Program-made: the position numbers and the translations under genes
NCBI RefSeq assembly: GCF_000745185.1
Contig: NZ_JQNJ01000001.1
Coordinates: 2,007,501-2,071,500 of the forward strand
Reading direction: 5' to 3'
From: Muricauda sp. MAR_2010_75
GTDB lineage: Bacteria; Bacteroidota; Bacteroidia; Flavobacteriales; Flavobacteriaceae
Length of the DNA stretch: 64,000 nucleotides
Shown: positions 35,626 to 44,765 of the stretch, in pieces
Layout: each line of letters starts with the position of its first letter
Numbering within the stretch: position 1 is the stretch's first letter
The notes under the pieces: model-generated
Told to the model about the DNA's origin: nothing
The model's input: the letters and a program-made list of their open reading frames with translations, nothing else
Databases searched by the model: none

Positions 35626-38600
35626 CTAGTTTAACTTATAGTGAATCTCATGGGCTTCCAAGGCCGATAGCAATTCACTACTGATTTTCACCTTCTGTTT
35701 TCTGCTGGACAGTTTGAGTTTTATTTCATCCTGCATTTCATATACCACAAAGTTGAGCGGATGTTCTCCCTTGAATGACCGCAAGGTGTCTTTGAGGGTT
35801 TGAATGCGTTGCTCTTGCAAACGAGCCACATCCAATTTTATGGTAAGCTTACGTGCATAGGCATCCATCACATCCTGAAGCTGTTTAAAGTCATTGAACT
35901 GCAATCGGGGCTCTCCTTTTTTACCGGTTTCCCGGTTAACCCATCCCTCACGCACAAAAGCTTTCACGTATACAAACGAGTTGATCATTAAAAAATGGCG
36001 AAACTTGAGGTACTCCTCTCCAAAAATCCGAAATTCATGGGAATCCGTATAATCTTCCAAGGTGAAGAGTCCCCAACCTTTGCCATTTTTGGAAATCCGG
36101 TGCTGCACATCCGTAATGACCCCTGCAACTGAAAGTTCTCGATTGACGTAAGGTTCCAATTCCGTAAAGGCCGAAACGCTGGTATTGCAAAATGCGGTAA
36201 TCTCTTTTTTGAAATCATCCAAAGGATGGCCTGAAATGTAAATCCCCACCACCTCTTTTTCTCTTCGGAGTTTTTCCATGGTGCCCCAATCCTCACAAGG
36301 TGGAACGATAGGCTCTGGAATCTGTACTTCACTGGCATCTCCGAAAAGACTTACTTGTGACGAATTCTCATTCTCCTGGAATTTCGCTCCATATTTAATC
36401 GCTTTTTCCAAAAAGGTGATATCGTCCCCATCATGATGAAAATACTGTGCACGATGTGTATCCGTAAAGGAATCGAACCCTCCGGCCAAGGCAAGGTTTT
36501 CGAATGCTTTTTTGTTGGCAGCCCGTAAATCCACTCGTTTGGCCAAATCAAAAACAGACTTGTACGGACCGTCTTTCTTTCTGTTTTCTACAATGGTCTC
36601 CACAGCAGAACGTCCCACACCTTTAATGGCACCCATCCCAAAACGTACCGCATTGTCTTTGTTCACGGCAAATTTGTAATAGGATTCGTTGACATCTGGG
36701 CCGAGTACTTCCAAGCCCATCCGCTTACATTCTTCCATAAAGAACGTCACCTGCTTGATGTCGTTCATATTATTGGAAAGCACTGCCGCCATATATTCAG
36801 CAGGGTAGTGGGCCTTCAAATAGGCAGTTTGGTAAGCGATATAAGCATAACAGGTAGAGTGACTCTTGTTGAAAGCGTAGGATGCGAAAGCTTCCCAGTC
36901 CTTCCAAATTTTCTCTAACACGTCTCTTGGATGCCCATTCTTTTCGCCACCATCCAAGAATTGTGGTTTTAATTTTTGTAGCAGGGCAAAAATCTTCTTA
37001 CCCATCGCTTTCCGAAGCACATCCGCATCACCTTTGGAGAATCCTGCCAATTTTTGGGAAAGCAACATCACCTGCTCTTGGTACACCGTAATCCCATACG
37101 TTTCCTTCAAGTATTCCTCCATATCTGGAAGATCATAGGTGATTTCTTCCTCGCCGTGTTTCCGCGCAATAAAGCTGGGGATATATTCCATCGGCCCTGG
37201 ACGATACAATGCATTCATAGCGATGAGGTCATCAAAAACCGTAGGTTTAAGGTTTTTCATGTGCTTTTGCATCCCCGGCGATTCGTACTGGAATATTCCT
37301 ACCGTATCCCCACGCTGGAAAAGCTCGTATGTTTTCTCATCATCCAATGGAAAATCATCGGGAACCAAATCTATTCCGGTTCTGGCCTTGACAATTTTCA
37401 CCGTGTCCTTGATGAGGGTCAGTGTTTTTAACCCCAAGAAATCCATTTTAAGAAGCCCGGCACTTTCAACCACAGAGTTGTCGAACTGGGTCACGTATAG
37501 GTCGGAATCCTTTGCGGTGGACACAGGGACGAAATTGGTGATGTCATCTGGGGTGATGATGACCCCGCAAGCGTGGATTCCTGTATTTCGGAGCGAGCCT
37601 TCAAGCACCCGGGCCATCTTTACGGTCTGCCCTTCGAGATCATCCCCTTCGGAGATGTTCAACAGTTCATTGACTTTTTCAAGTTCATCGGAACGGAATC
37701 TCTTTCGCAAATCAGCTTCCTCAACCCCAAAAATCTTGTTCAATTTGGACATATTGGGGATAAGCTTGGCAATACGGTCGGCATCACCCAATGGAAGATC
37801 TAGAACCCGTGCCGTATCCCTGATGGAGGATTTGGCCGCCATGGTACCGTACGTAATAATCTGCGCTACCTGATTCGAACCATATTTTTTGATTACATAA
37901 TCCATGACCCTGCTTCGACCTTCATCGTCAAAGTCAATGTCAATATCGGGCATGGATACCCTATCCGGATTCAAGAAACGCTCAAAAAGGAGGTCGTATT
38001 TGAGTGGGTCAATATTGGTAATGCCCAAACAATAGGCGACCACCGACCCCGCAGCAGAACCCCGACCTGGACCAACGGATACGTCCATGTTCCTCGCTTC
38101 GCGGATAAAATCTTCCACAATCAAAAAATATCCCGGATAGCCAGAGTTTTTGATGGTCTCCAATTCAAAATCGATGCGCTCACTAATTTCTGGTGTAATT
38201 TCTTCATAACGCCTTTTAGCACCTTCGTAGGTGATGTGGCGTAAATAGGCATTCTCACCGCGCTTGCCCCCGTCTTCGTCATCTTCCTTGACCTTGAATT
38301 CATCGGGAATGGTGAACTTGGGCAGGAGAATATCACTGGCGAGATCATACGGCTCGATTTTATCAATGATTTCCTTGATGTTGAGAATGGCTTCGGGAAC
38401 ATCTTTAAAGAGTTCCTTCATCTCGTCCGAAGACTTGAAGTAGTATTCCTGATTGGGCAATCCATAACGGTATCCCCGACCTCGACCTATGGGCGTGGCC
38501 TGCTTCTCTCCATCTTTTACGCAGAGCAAAATGTCATGCGCTTCTGCATCCTTTTTATCACAATAATAGGTATTGTTGGTGGCCACCAACTTAACATTGT

Positions 38601-40011
38601 GATCCTTGGCGAATTGTAACAAAACCTGATTCACACGGTCTTCATCTTCTTGACCGTGGCGCATCATTTCAATGTAAAGGCCATCCCCAAACTGCTCTTT
38701 CCACCATAAAAGGGCTTCCTCGGCTTGTTTTTCACCTACGTTCAATATTTTGCTGGGCACTTCACCATATAGATTTCCGGTTAGGGCAATGACATCTTCT
38801 TTGTACTGCTCCACCACTTTTTTGTCTATACGGGGCACATAATAGAAGCCATTGGTATAAGCAATGGAGGACATTTTTGCCAAGTTGCGGTACCCATTTT
38901 TATTTTTGGCCAGTAATACAATTTGATGGCCGTAATCCTTTACGTTTTTATTGGTGTGGTCCTCACAAACGAAGAATTCGCAACCTACAATGGGAATGAT
39001 CTCTTTTTCGGTGGGTTGTTCTCCTTTCTCCTCCAACTCGGCATTCTTATCCTTGACCGATTTATTGTGCGCCATGACTTCTTTCACAAAGTGAAACGCG
39101 CCCATCATATTGGCATGGTCTGTTAAAGCAACAGCGGGCATTCCGTTTTGGGCAGTGGCCTTTACCAAATCCTTGATGTTGATGGTGGACTGTAGCACCG
39201 AAAATTGGGAATGGTTGTGCAAATGGGCAAACGGAGCGTCCTCAAGGGTTTCAATGTTCTCTTGGATTTCTTCCTGCGAGATATCCCCGGTATCCTGAGC
39301 CCAAAGTGCATCGGCTATCTTCTTGGAAGCTTTTTTTAGATTGATGTGCTTTAATCCAATGAGCTGGATCTCTTGCGGATTGGCTTCGGTAAACCGTTCA
39401 AAATAATCGGGTTGTACGTCCAGTTGCTCTTTGGTAAACTGTTTTTTTCGAACCAGTTCCAAGAAACAACGGGTGGTAGCTTCCACATCAGCTGTTGCGT
39501 TATGCGCTTCCGCAAAGGCTTCACCAAACAGAAATTCGTGCAACTCGGTAAGGGTAGGCAGCTTGAATTTACCGCCCCGCCCTCCGGGAATCTTGCAAAG
39601 TTCTGCCGTATGCTCCGTACAGGTATCCAAAACAGGGAGTTGGGTCAATGGACTTTCCATGGTTTCGCGGTGGAATTCGCACCCCATAATATTGATGTCG
39701 AAATCTACATTTTGACCTACCACGAACTTGGTTCGTTCCAATGCTTTGTTGAAGGCTTCGAGAACGGTTGCCAACGGCACACCATTTTGCTCGGCCAAGG
39801 CCGTGGAAATACCATGTATCTGTTCGGATTCATAGGGAATATTGAACCCATCCGGTTGAATAAGAAAATCTTGATGTTCCACCAAACTACCGAGTTCATC
39901 GTGCAGTTGCCATGCAATCTGAACACATCTTGGCCAGTTGTCGGTATCGGTAATGGGAGCATCCCAACGCTTGGGGAGTCCTGTGGTTTCCGTATCAAAG
40001 ATTAAGTACAT
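35626..40011 (-). CDS. dnaE: DNA polymerase III alpha subunit with N-terminal exonuclease domain
   Basis: 1461 residues. Residues 1-200 are a DEDD exonuclease of the DnaQ type (FDTETTGL, HGIS, GQNVDFDINI, HNATADVEA), giving proofreading within the same chain, as usual in Bacteroidota. The PHP domain follows (LHNHSQFSVLQ), then the polymerase with GPGRGSAAGSVVAY and the catalytic PDIDIDFDDEGR, the GMGAIKGVGRSAVE helix-hairpin-helix, and an OB-fold (VAGVITDVQHRISKNGKGW). Main replicative polymerase. Single gene, no frameshift. Confidence 0.97.
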   Translation of the reverse strand: MYLIFDTETTGLPKRWDAPITDTDNWPRCVQIAWQLHDELGSLVEHQDFLIQPDGFNIPYESEQIHGISTALAEQNGVPLATVLEAFNKALERTKFVVGQNVDFDINIMGCEFHRETMESPLTQLPVLDTCTEHTAELCKIPGGRGGKFKLPTLTELHEFLFGEAFAEAHNATADVEATTRCFLELVRKKQFTKEQLDVQPDYFERFTEANPQEIQLIGLKHINLKKASKKIADALWAQDTGDISQEEIQENIETLEDAPFAHLHNHSQFSVLQSTINIKDLVKATAQNGMPAVALTDHANMMGAFHFVKEVMAHNKSVKDKNAELEEKGEQPTEKEIIPIVGCEFFVCEDHTNKNVKDYGHQIVLLAKNKNGYRNLAKMSSIAYTNGFYYVPRIDKKVVEQYKEDVIALTGNLYGEVPSKILNVGEKQAEEALLWWKEQFGDGLYIEMMRHGQEDEDRVNQVLLQFAKDHNVKLVATNNTYYCDKKDAEAHDILLCVKDGEKQATPIGRGRGYRYGLPNQEYYFKSSDEMKELFKDVPEAILNIKEIIDKIEPYDLASDILLPKFTIPDEFKVKEDDEDGGKRGENAYLRHITYEGAKRRYEEITPEISERIDFELETIKNSGYPGYFLIVEDFIREARNMDVSVGPGRGSAAGSVVAYCLGITNIDPLKYDLLFERFLNPDRVSMPDIDIDFDDEGRSRVMDYVIKKYGSNQVAQIITYGTMAAKSSIRDTARVLDLPLGDADRIAKLIPNMSKLNKIFGVEEADLRKRFRSDELEKVNELLNISEGDDLEGQTVKMARVLEGSLRNTGIHACGVIITPDDITNFVPVSTAKDSDLYVTQFDNSVVESAGLLKMDFLGLKTLTLIKDTVKIVKARTGIDLVPDDFPLDDEKTYELFQRGDTVGIFQYESPGMQKHMKNLKPTVFDDLIAMNALYRPGPMEYIPSFIARKHGEEEITYDLPDMEEYLKETYGITVYQEQVMLLSQKLAGFSKGDADVLRKAMGKKIFALLQKLKPQFLDGGEKNGHPRDVLEKIWKDWEAFASYAFNKSHSTCYAYIAYQTAYLKAHYPAEYMAAVLSNNMNDIKQVTFFMEECKRMGLEVLGPDVNESYYKFAVNKDNAVRFGMGAIKGVGRSAVETIVENRKKDGPYKSVFDLAKRVDLRAANKKAFENLALAGGFDSFTDTHRAQYFHHDGDDITFLEKAIKYGAKFQENENSSQVSLFGDASEVQIPEPIVPPCEDWGTMEKLRREKEVVGIYISGHPLDDFKKEITAFCNTSVSAFTELEPYVNRELSVAGVITDVQHRISKNGKGWGLFTLEDYTDSHEFRIFGEEYLKFRHFLMINSFVYVKAFVREGWVNRETGKKGEPRLQFNDFKQLQDVMDAYARKLTIKLDVARLQEQRIQTLKDTLRSFKGEHPLNFVVYEMQDEIKLKLSSRKQKVKISSELLSALEAHEIHYKLN

Positions 40012-40099
40012 AGATTCAATTGTAGGTCAAAAAAGCAATGAATAAAAGTACGGAAGAAGGCCGTTTTGGAAAAATAGAGTTTTTACGACTTATCAACTA

Positions 40100-40127
40100 A
40101 AAAAAGCCGGGAAATTCCCAGCTTTTC
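40100..40127 (-). terminator. Terminator of the PA2169-like gene
   Basis: On the minus strand AAAAGCTGGGAA and TTCCCGGCTTTTTTT pair around a short centre (GGGAA/TTCCC plus AGC/GCT with a bulge), followed by a T-run. It lies between the four-helix protein gene and dnaE. Confidence 0.7.
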
Positions 40128-40149
40128 TTTTTTTGTTTAAAACCTGTTA

Positions 40150-40620
40150 TTAGGAGACTGCAGCTTCAAAAATATTAGCGGTCTCCAAGGTTTTCCGAAT
40201 CGCGTTTCTGTGGCGCATCAGCAAACTTTCAGTGGATGGCGGCAATACAAAATCTTTGTCCTGTAAAATATCATTGTAAGTGGCAATAGCCTCTTTTTCG
40301 CCTCTAAGCACCTCTTCAAGCATGGCCTCTTCGGTATTGGAAGAAATCAATGCCTTAAAGTCAATCCAAGAGCGGTGCAGTGTTCCTTTGGCGCTTCCAC
40401 CTTTATCGGGCGCTTGTCCAAAAGAGATGATTTCTGCTTTTAGCTCTTTTCCAAAATTATAGCGCTGATTTGCGCTGTTTTCAAAAAATTCTTTAATGGT
40501 TTTATTATCTACCTTTTCAGCCGCTTGTCTAAAGCCTTTTTCAGCATCATAGGTTTTTTCCAATAGTTCGTTCAATTTGTTCGACATTTCTACGGTGTAC
40601 TTCATGGGTTTCATCTTCAT
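40150..40620 (-). CDS. PA2169-family four-helix-bundle protein (DUF2383-like)
   Basis: 156 residues, four amphipathic helices: the first with NKLNELLEKTYDAEKGFRQAAE, the third with EEAMLEEVLRGEKEAIATYNDIL. The pattern of Glu and His residues resembles ferritin-like bundles of the PA2169/DUF2383 family, known as stress-induced proteins. Soluble. Own promoter expected in the 280-base gap upstream. No partner gene. Confidence 0.82.
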   Translation of the reverse strand: MKMKPMKYTVEMSNKLNELLEKTYDAEKGFRQAAEKVDNKTIKEFFENSANQRYNFGKELKAEIISFGQAPDKGGSAKGTLHRSWIDFKALISSNTEEAMLEEVLRGEKEAIATYNDILQDKDFVLPPSTESLLMRHRNAIRKTLETANIFEAAVS

Positions 40621-40790
40621 TTATGTTATTGGCTGTCGACTTTCGACAACGTCTATATAGAAGATACAGGAAATCGACCCAAATCCAAACAGTTAGAAAG
40701 GTTTAAGATGGGTTTAACGGGATTTGCGACCTTTGTTAAAACAGTTTAACTTTTTTGTGTGTTAATAGCTGTGTAATAAACAAATAAATG

Positions 40791-40798
40791 TATATTTG
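40791..40798 (+). promoter_or_regulatory. rpsP promoter -7 element
   Basis: TATATTTG matches TAnnTTTG. Transcription would start near 40803, giving a leader of about 100 bases before rpsP. That leader may allow autoregulation, but no fold is obvious. Confidence 0.55.
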
Positions 40799-40902
40799 CA
40801 CCCGCTAAAACAAAAAGCGAAGATTTTCCGATTTCTCGGAAATGACATTTTAAAGTGAAAGAATTAATAACCAGGGTCGGGCACCCTACAAATTAATGTG
40901 AT

Positions 40903-41484
40903 ATGCCAGTTAGAATTAGACTTCAGAGACACGGTAAAAAAGGTAAACCATTTTATTGGGTGGTTGCCGCAGATTCCAGAGCAAAAAGAGATGGTAAATT
41001 TTTGGAAAAATTGGGCATCTACAATCCCAATACCAATCCTGCGACCATTGAATTGGATGTAGATAGTTCCGTAAAATGGATGCAAAATGGTGCACAACCA
41101 ACGGATACCGCTAGAGCCATTCTTTCGTATAAAGGAGTTTTGCTGAAACACCACTTGTTGGGCGGGGTTGCCAAAGGAGCCCTTACCGAAGAACAAGTTG
41201 AAGAAAAGTTCAAAGCTTGGTTGGAAGAAAAAGAAGCTGCCGTTCAGGCCAAAAAAGATGGTTTGAGCAAAGCTGAAGCAGAAGCCAGGGCAGAAGCATT
41301 GAAAGCTGAGAAAGAAGCCAACGAAAAACGAATCGCAGCTGCTACTGCTGAAGAGGAAGTAGCTGAGGAAGCTGCAGAAGAAGCCACTGAAGCTGCTGCT
41401 ACCGAAGAAGCTCCTGCTGAGGAGGCCACTGCCGAGGCTGAAGAGGCCCCTGCGGCCGAAGAAGCTTCCAAAGAAGAAGAGTAA
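40903..41484 (+). CDS. rpsP: 30S ribosomal protein S16 with Ala/Glu-rich C-terminal extension
   Basis: 193 residues. The first 85 residues are standard S16 ([35 protein letters not shown]). A helical linker (about 95-145) is followed by an acidic Ala/Glu tail of about 50 residues. Long tails are known in Bacteroidota S16; the typical length elsewhere is 80-90. rimM follows after 11 bases, the usual ribosome-assembly neighbour. Confidence 0.96.
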   Translation: MPVRIRLQRHGKKGKPFYWVVAADSRAKRDGKFLEKLGIYNPNTNPATIELDVDSSVKWMQNGAQPTDTARAILSYKGVLLKHHLLGGVAKGALTEEQVEEKFKAWLEEKEAAVQAKKDGLSKAEAEARAEALKAEKEANEKRIAAATAEEEVAEEAAEEATEAAATEEAPAEEATAEAEEAPAAEEASKEEE

Positions 41485-41495
41485 GATTACGGACA

Positions 41496-42023
41496 ATGCG
41501 CAAGGAAGATTGCTTCTACCTGGGCAAAGTCGTATCAAAATACAGTTTTAAGGGTGAGGTATTGGTGAAATTGGATACCGACGAACCTGAAATCTACGAA
41601 AACATGGAATCCGTTTTTGTTCAATTAGGGCAAAATCTGGTTCCATTTTTTATTGACCGCTGCCGACTTCATAAATCGGCTTTGCTCCGTATCGATTTTG
41701 AAGAGGTGAAGGATGAAGCTTCCGCGGATAAAATCATAGGTTCCGAATTATACCTGCCCCTTTCCATGTTGCCCAAATTGAGTGGTGACAAGTTTTATTT
41801 TCACGAAGTAATCGGGTTTACCCTCATGGATGAGGTTCATGGGGATATCGGAATCATACAATCCGTAAACGATAGTGCTTCACAGGATCTTTTTGAAGTC
41901 AAAAAAGATGGGAAGGAACTGTTGATTCCCATTAGCGATGACATTATCACCAAAGTGGACCGGAAAAACAAGACCATACATGTAAAAACCCCAGAGGGGT
42001 TGGTGGATCTATATTTAAACTAA
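41496..42023 (+). CDS. rimM: 16S rRNA processing protein RimM
   Basis: 175 residues. The N-terminal barrel (CFYLGKVVSKYSFKGEVLVKLD) and the PRC-barrel C-terminal domain (YFHEVIGFTLMDEVHGDIG, LIPISDDIITKVD) are present. Helps maturation of the 30S head. Co-transcribed with rpsP; trmD does not follow. Confidence 0.95.
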   Translation: MRKEDCFYLGKVVSKYSFKGEVLVKLDTDEPEIYENMESVFVQLGQNLVPFFIDRCRLHKSALLRIDFEEVKDEASADKIIGSELYLPLSMLPKLSGDKFYFHEVIGFTLMDEVHGDIGIIQSVNDSASQDLFEVKKDGKELLIPISDDIITKVDRKNKTIHVKTPEGLVDLYLN

Positions 42024-42035
42024 ATGGTTTGGAAT

Positions 42036-42066
42036 AAAAAAAGGAAGCTTTTGGGCTTCCTTTTTT
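42036..42066. terminator. Bidirectional terminator between rimM and a barrel protein gene
   Basis: AAAAAAAGGAAGC, loop TTTTGG, GCTTCCTTTTTT: perfect stem with A- and T-runs, placed between convergent genes. Confidence 0.88.
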
Positions 42067-42083
42067 AGTAAAACAGAAAGATT

Positions 42084-42656
42084 CTATTTTTTCCACTTAC
42101 CACCACCGAGGTAGAAACCAAGGGAAATACCAAAATAGGAGTTTTTGACTTCGGCGCCATCGCCAAGATCGGATTTGCCTATAAGATTGTAGGTAGCGGC
42201 CAGCCTAAATTTTCCAGCTTCAAAACCAGCTCTAACAAGACCGCCAAATTTTCCATCAACCTCTAAATCTACAGATGCTTGGACGCCTTCTACTTCTACA
42301 CTGGAGCTAAGATTGCCAAGAGAGCTGTAGCCAACTCCACCACCGATAAATGGTGCAAAGGAAGAACTTCCATTATGAAAATAGTAATCAAAAGTACCTG
42401 AATAGGATACACTTGCAGTGAGGTCAGCTTCGGTTGCACCAACATTCTTGGCCATGGCAGCAGATTCAAAACGTAGACCAATGTTCATATTGTCCGCTAT
42501 ATTATACTTGGGCTCAATGGCTAGTAAAATTCCACCTCCACCATCAGGCATTACATACCCAAAGTCAAGTCCTACGCGAAATTTGTTCTGCTCCTGTGCA
42601 TGTGCCCATTGTACCAGAGATGCCATTACAAGGAAGGCATAAAAAAGTTTTTTCAT
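42084..42656 (-). CDS. Outer-membrane beta-barrel protein
   Basis: 190 residues from the ATG at 42656, which gives a proper signal peptide (MKKLFYAFLVMASLVQWAHA). The mature part alternates aromatic and polar residues and ends in GISLGFYLGGGKWKK, an eight-stranded barrel-like pattern (GLDFGYVMPDG, SYSGTFDYYF, PFIGGGVGYSS). The role is not evident; such small barrels are porin-like or structural. An upstream in-frame ATG would prepend 22 residues and spoil the signal peptide. Confidence 0.82.
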   Translation of the reverse strand: MKKLFYAFLVMASLVQWAHAQEQNKFRVGLDFGYVMPDGGGGILLAIEPKYNIADNMNIGLRFESAAMAKNVGATEADLTASVSYSGTFDYYFHNGSSSFAPFIGGGVGYSSLGNLSSSVEVEGVQASVDLEVDGKFGGLVRAGFEAGKFRLAATYNLIGKSDLGDGAEVKNSYFGISLGFYLGGGKWKK

Positions 42657-42814
42657 AATAAAAATGTTTAATTGGTAATTTGATTTTATTTCAATTAAGT
42701 GCCGAAAGTAACCCATATACAAGGTTGGAAATATCCAAATCTAATGGATGGGCTATTTGACTTTATGAATGCTTGAGTTGAGTTGGTGAGGTAAAGACGT
42801 ATACCATATATAAG

Positions 42815-42822
42815 TACATTTG
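42815..42822 (+). promoter_or_regulatory. Candidate -7 element directly before trmN6
   Basis: TACATTTG fits TAnnTTTG and ends 4 bases before the ATG at 42827, so transcripts starting at the usual distance would be leaderless or nearly so. Confidence 0.35.
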
Positions 42823-42826
42823 GACT

Positions 42827-43537
42827 ATGAAACCATTTGTCTTTAAACAATTCACTGTCCACCAAGATCAATGTGCCATGAAAGTGGGCACCGATGGGGT
42901 ATTATTAGGAGCTTGGACCTCTTTGGGGCATCAACCCAATGCTATTTTGGATATTGGAGCGGGTACCGGATTGATTGCTTTGCAACTCGCCCAAAGATCA
43001 ACAGCAGAAACCATCGATGCCATTGAATTGGACGAGAACGCCTACGAACAATGTGTGGCCAATTTTGAAGCATCGCCATGGGCAGACCGACTGTTCTGTT
43101 ATCATGCCGGGTTCGATGAGTTTGTGGATGAAATGGACGAGAAATATGATTTAATTGTTTCCAATCCACCTTTTTTCGGAGAAGAAGTGGCCAGCGGGGA
43201 TGAATCACGCGATAAGGCTAGGCAAAACAGTTCGTTGCCGTTTAAAGAATTGGTGGAAGGCGTTTCCAAACTGTTGGGTGGTGATGGTGTTTTTGCTGTA
43301 ATTGTTCCTTTTAAAGAGGAAGACAGTTTCATCGACTTGGCTAAACGTGTTGGCTTGTTCCTAAACCGAATCACTAGGGTGAAGGGCAATCCAAGGGCAG
43401 AGGTTAAACGAAGTTTATTGGAGTTGGGGTTTTCAAAAAAAGAACCGCTTGTAGATAGTTTGATCATTGAAGAGGAGCGACATCAATACACAAAGGAATA
43501 CATTGAATTGACACAAGCATTTTATTTAAAAATGTAA
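42827..43537 (+). CDS. trmN6: tRNA1(Val) adenine-37 N6-methyltransferase, TrmN6-like
   Basis: 236 residues. S-adenosylmethionine motif LDIGAGTGLIALQLAQ, acidic strand IDAIELDENAYEQC, and the N6-adenine motif NPPFF. The N-terminus FVFKQFTVHQDQCAMKVGTDGVLLGAW is the TrmN6/YfiC signature. Cytosolic. Followed after 43 bases by an acyl-CoA dehydrogenase gene that seems to have its own promoter. Confidence 0.9.
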   Translation: MKPFVFKQFTVHQDQCAMKVGTDGVLLGAWTSLGHQPNAILDIGAGTGLIALQLAQRSTAETIDAIELDENAYEQCVANFEASPWADRLFCYHAGFDEFVDEMDEKYDLIVSNPPFFGEEVASGDESRDKARQNSSLPFKELVEGVSKLLGGDGVFAVIVPFKEEDSFIDLAKRVGLFLNRITRVKGNPRAEVKRSLLELGFSKKEPLVDSLIIEEERHQYTKEYIELTQAFYLKM

Positions 43538-43556
43538 CATTGAATGGACTAAATGT

Positions 43557-43564
43557 TATATTTG
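43557..43564 (+). promoter_or_regulatory. Candidate gcdH promoter -7 element
   Basis: TATATTTG (TAnnTTTG) 16 bases before the gcdH start; the leader would be about 10 bases. Confidence 0.4.
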
Positions 43565-43580
43565 GCAAATAAAATTTCTA

Positions 43581-44762
43581 TTGATGAAGCCCGATTTATT
43601 TGAAGCCCCAGATTACTACAATCTAGATGATCTTCTTTCCGAGGAACATAAACTGGTACGCGATGCTGCCCGCCAATGGGTAAAGCGAGATATTTCACCC
43701 ATTATCGAAGAATATGCCCAAAAGGCAGAATTCCCTAAACAAATCATTGGTGGTTTGGCCGAAATCGGTGCTTTTGGCCCCTACATTCCTGAAGAGTATG
43801 GTGGTGCAGGCTTGGATCAAATCAGCTATGGATTGATCATGCAAGAAATTGAACGTGGTGATAGTGGTGTTCGTTCCACAGCGTCTGTGCAATCTTCTTT
43901 GGTGATGTATCCCATTTTTGCTTATGGAACAGAGGAGCAGCGGAAAAAATACCTGCCCAAACTCGCCACAGGAGAATGGATGGGCTGTTTTGGATTGACA
44001 GAGCCCAATCATGGTTCCAATCCCGGAGGCATGGAAACCAAGTTCAAGGATATGGGAGACCATTATGTTCTAAATGGCGCCAAACTTTGGATTTCCAATT
44101 CACCTTTTGCCGATGTAGCAGTAGTATGGGCCAAAAATGAAGAAGGTCGAATCCATGGACTTATTGTGGAACGGGGTATGGAAGGATTTTCCACTCCCGA
44201 GACCCATAACAAATGGTCGTTGCGTGCTTCGGCCACGGGAGAATTGATTTTTGACAATGTAAAAGTTCCAAAAGAAAACCTACTGCCCGGTAAAAGTGGA
44301 CTGGGTGCACCATTGGGTTGTTTAGATTCCGCTCGATATGGGATTGCATGGGGCGCAATAGGTGCGGCCATGGATTGTTATGATACCGCACTTCGATATG
44401 CCAAAGAAAGGATTCAGTTTGGAAAACCCATTGCAGCCTATCAATTGCAACAAAAGAAGTTGGCCGAAATGATTACCGAAATCACCAAGGCACAGTTGTT
44501 GGCTTTCCGATTGGGACAGTTAAAGAATGAGGGCAAAGCCACTACAGCGCAGATTTCCATGGCCAAACGGAATAATGTGGATATGGCTTTGAAAATTGCT
44601 CGCGAAGCACGACAAGTCTTGGGAGGTATGGGCATTACCGGGGAATACAGCATTATGAGGCACATGATGAACTTGGAAAGTGTGATCACTTACGAAGGCA
44701 CCCACGATATCCATCTGTTGATTACTGGTGCAGATATTACGGGTATTCCAGCGTTTAAATAG
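43581..44762 (+). CDS. gcdH: Glutaryl-CoA dehydrogenase-like acyl-CoA dehydrogenase
   Basis: 393 residues. Typical glutaryl-CoA dehydrogenase blocks: CFGLTEPNHGSNPGGMET (FAD/substrate), KWSLRASATGELIFDNVKVP, SARYGIAWGAIGAA, RIQFGKPIAAYQL, and the catalytic Glu in VITYEGTHDIH. It oxidises and decarboxylates glutaryl-CoA to crotonyl-CoA in lysine and tryptophan breakdown, passing electrons to ETF. Cytosolic, normal length, monocistronic. Confidence 0.92.
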   Translation: MMKPDLFEAPDYYNLDDLLSEEHKLVRDAARQWVKRDISPIIEEYAQKAEFPKQIIGGLAEIGAFGPYIPEEYGGAGLDQISYGLIMQEIERGDSGVRSTASVQSSLVMYPIFAYGTEEQRKKYLPKLATGEWMGCFGLTEPNHGSNPGGMETKFKDMGDHYVLNGAKLWISNSPFADVAVVWAKNEEGRIHGLIVERGMEGFSTPETHNKWSLRASATGELIFDNVKVPKENLLPGKSGLGAPLGCLDSARYGIAWGAIGAAMDCYDTALRYAKERIQFGKPIAAYQLQQKKLAEMITEITKAQLLAFRLGQLKNEGKATTAQISMAKRNNVDMALKIAREARQVLGGMGITGEYSIMRHMMNLESVITYEGTHDIHLLITGADITGIPAFK

Positions 44763-44765
44763 ACT

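Noticed and set aside
36882..40005. Several plus-strand frames of 60-244 residues opposite dnaE
   Set aside because: They are antisense shadows of the conserved polymerase frame and show no domain of their own.
40799..40902. Riboswitch or ribosomal-protein leader before rpsP
   Set aside because: The leader is about 100 bases but no conserved fold or internal terminator is recognisable.
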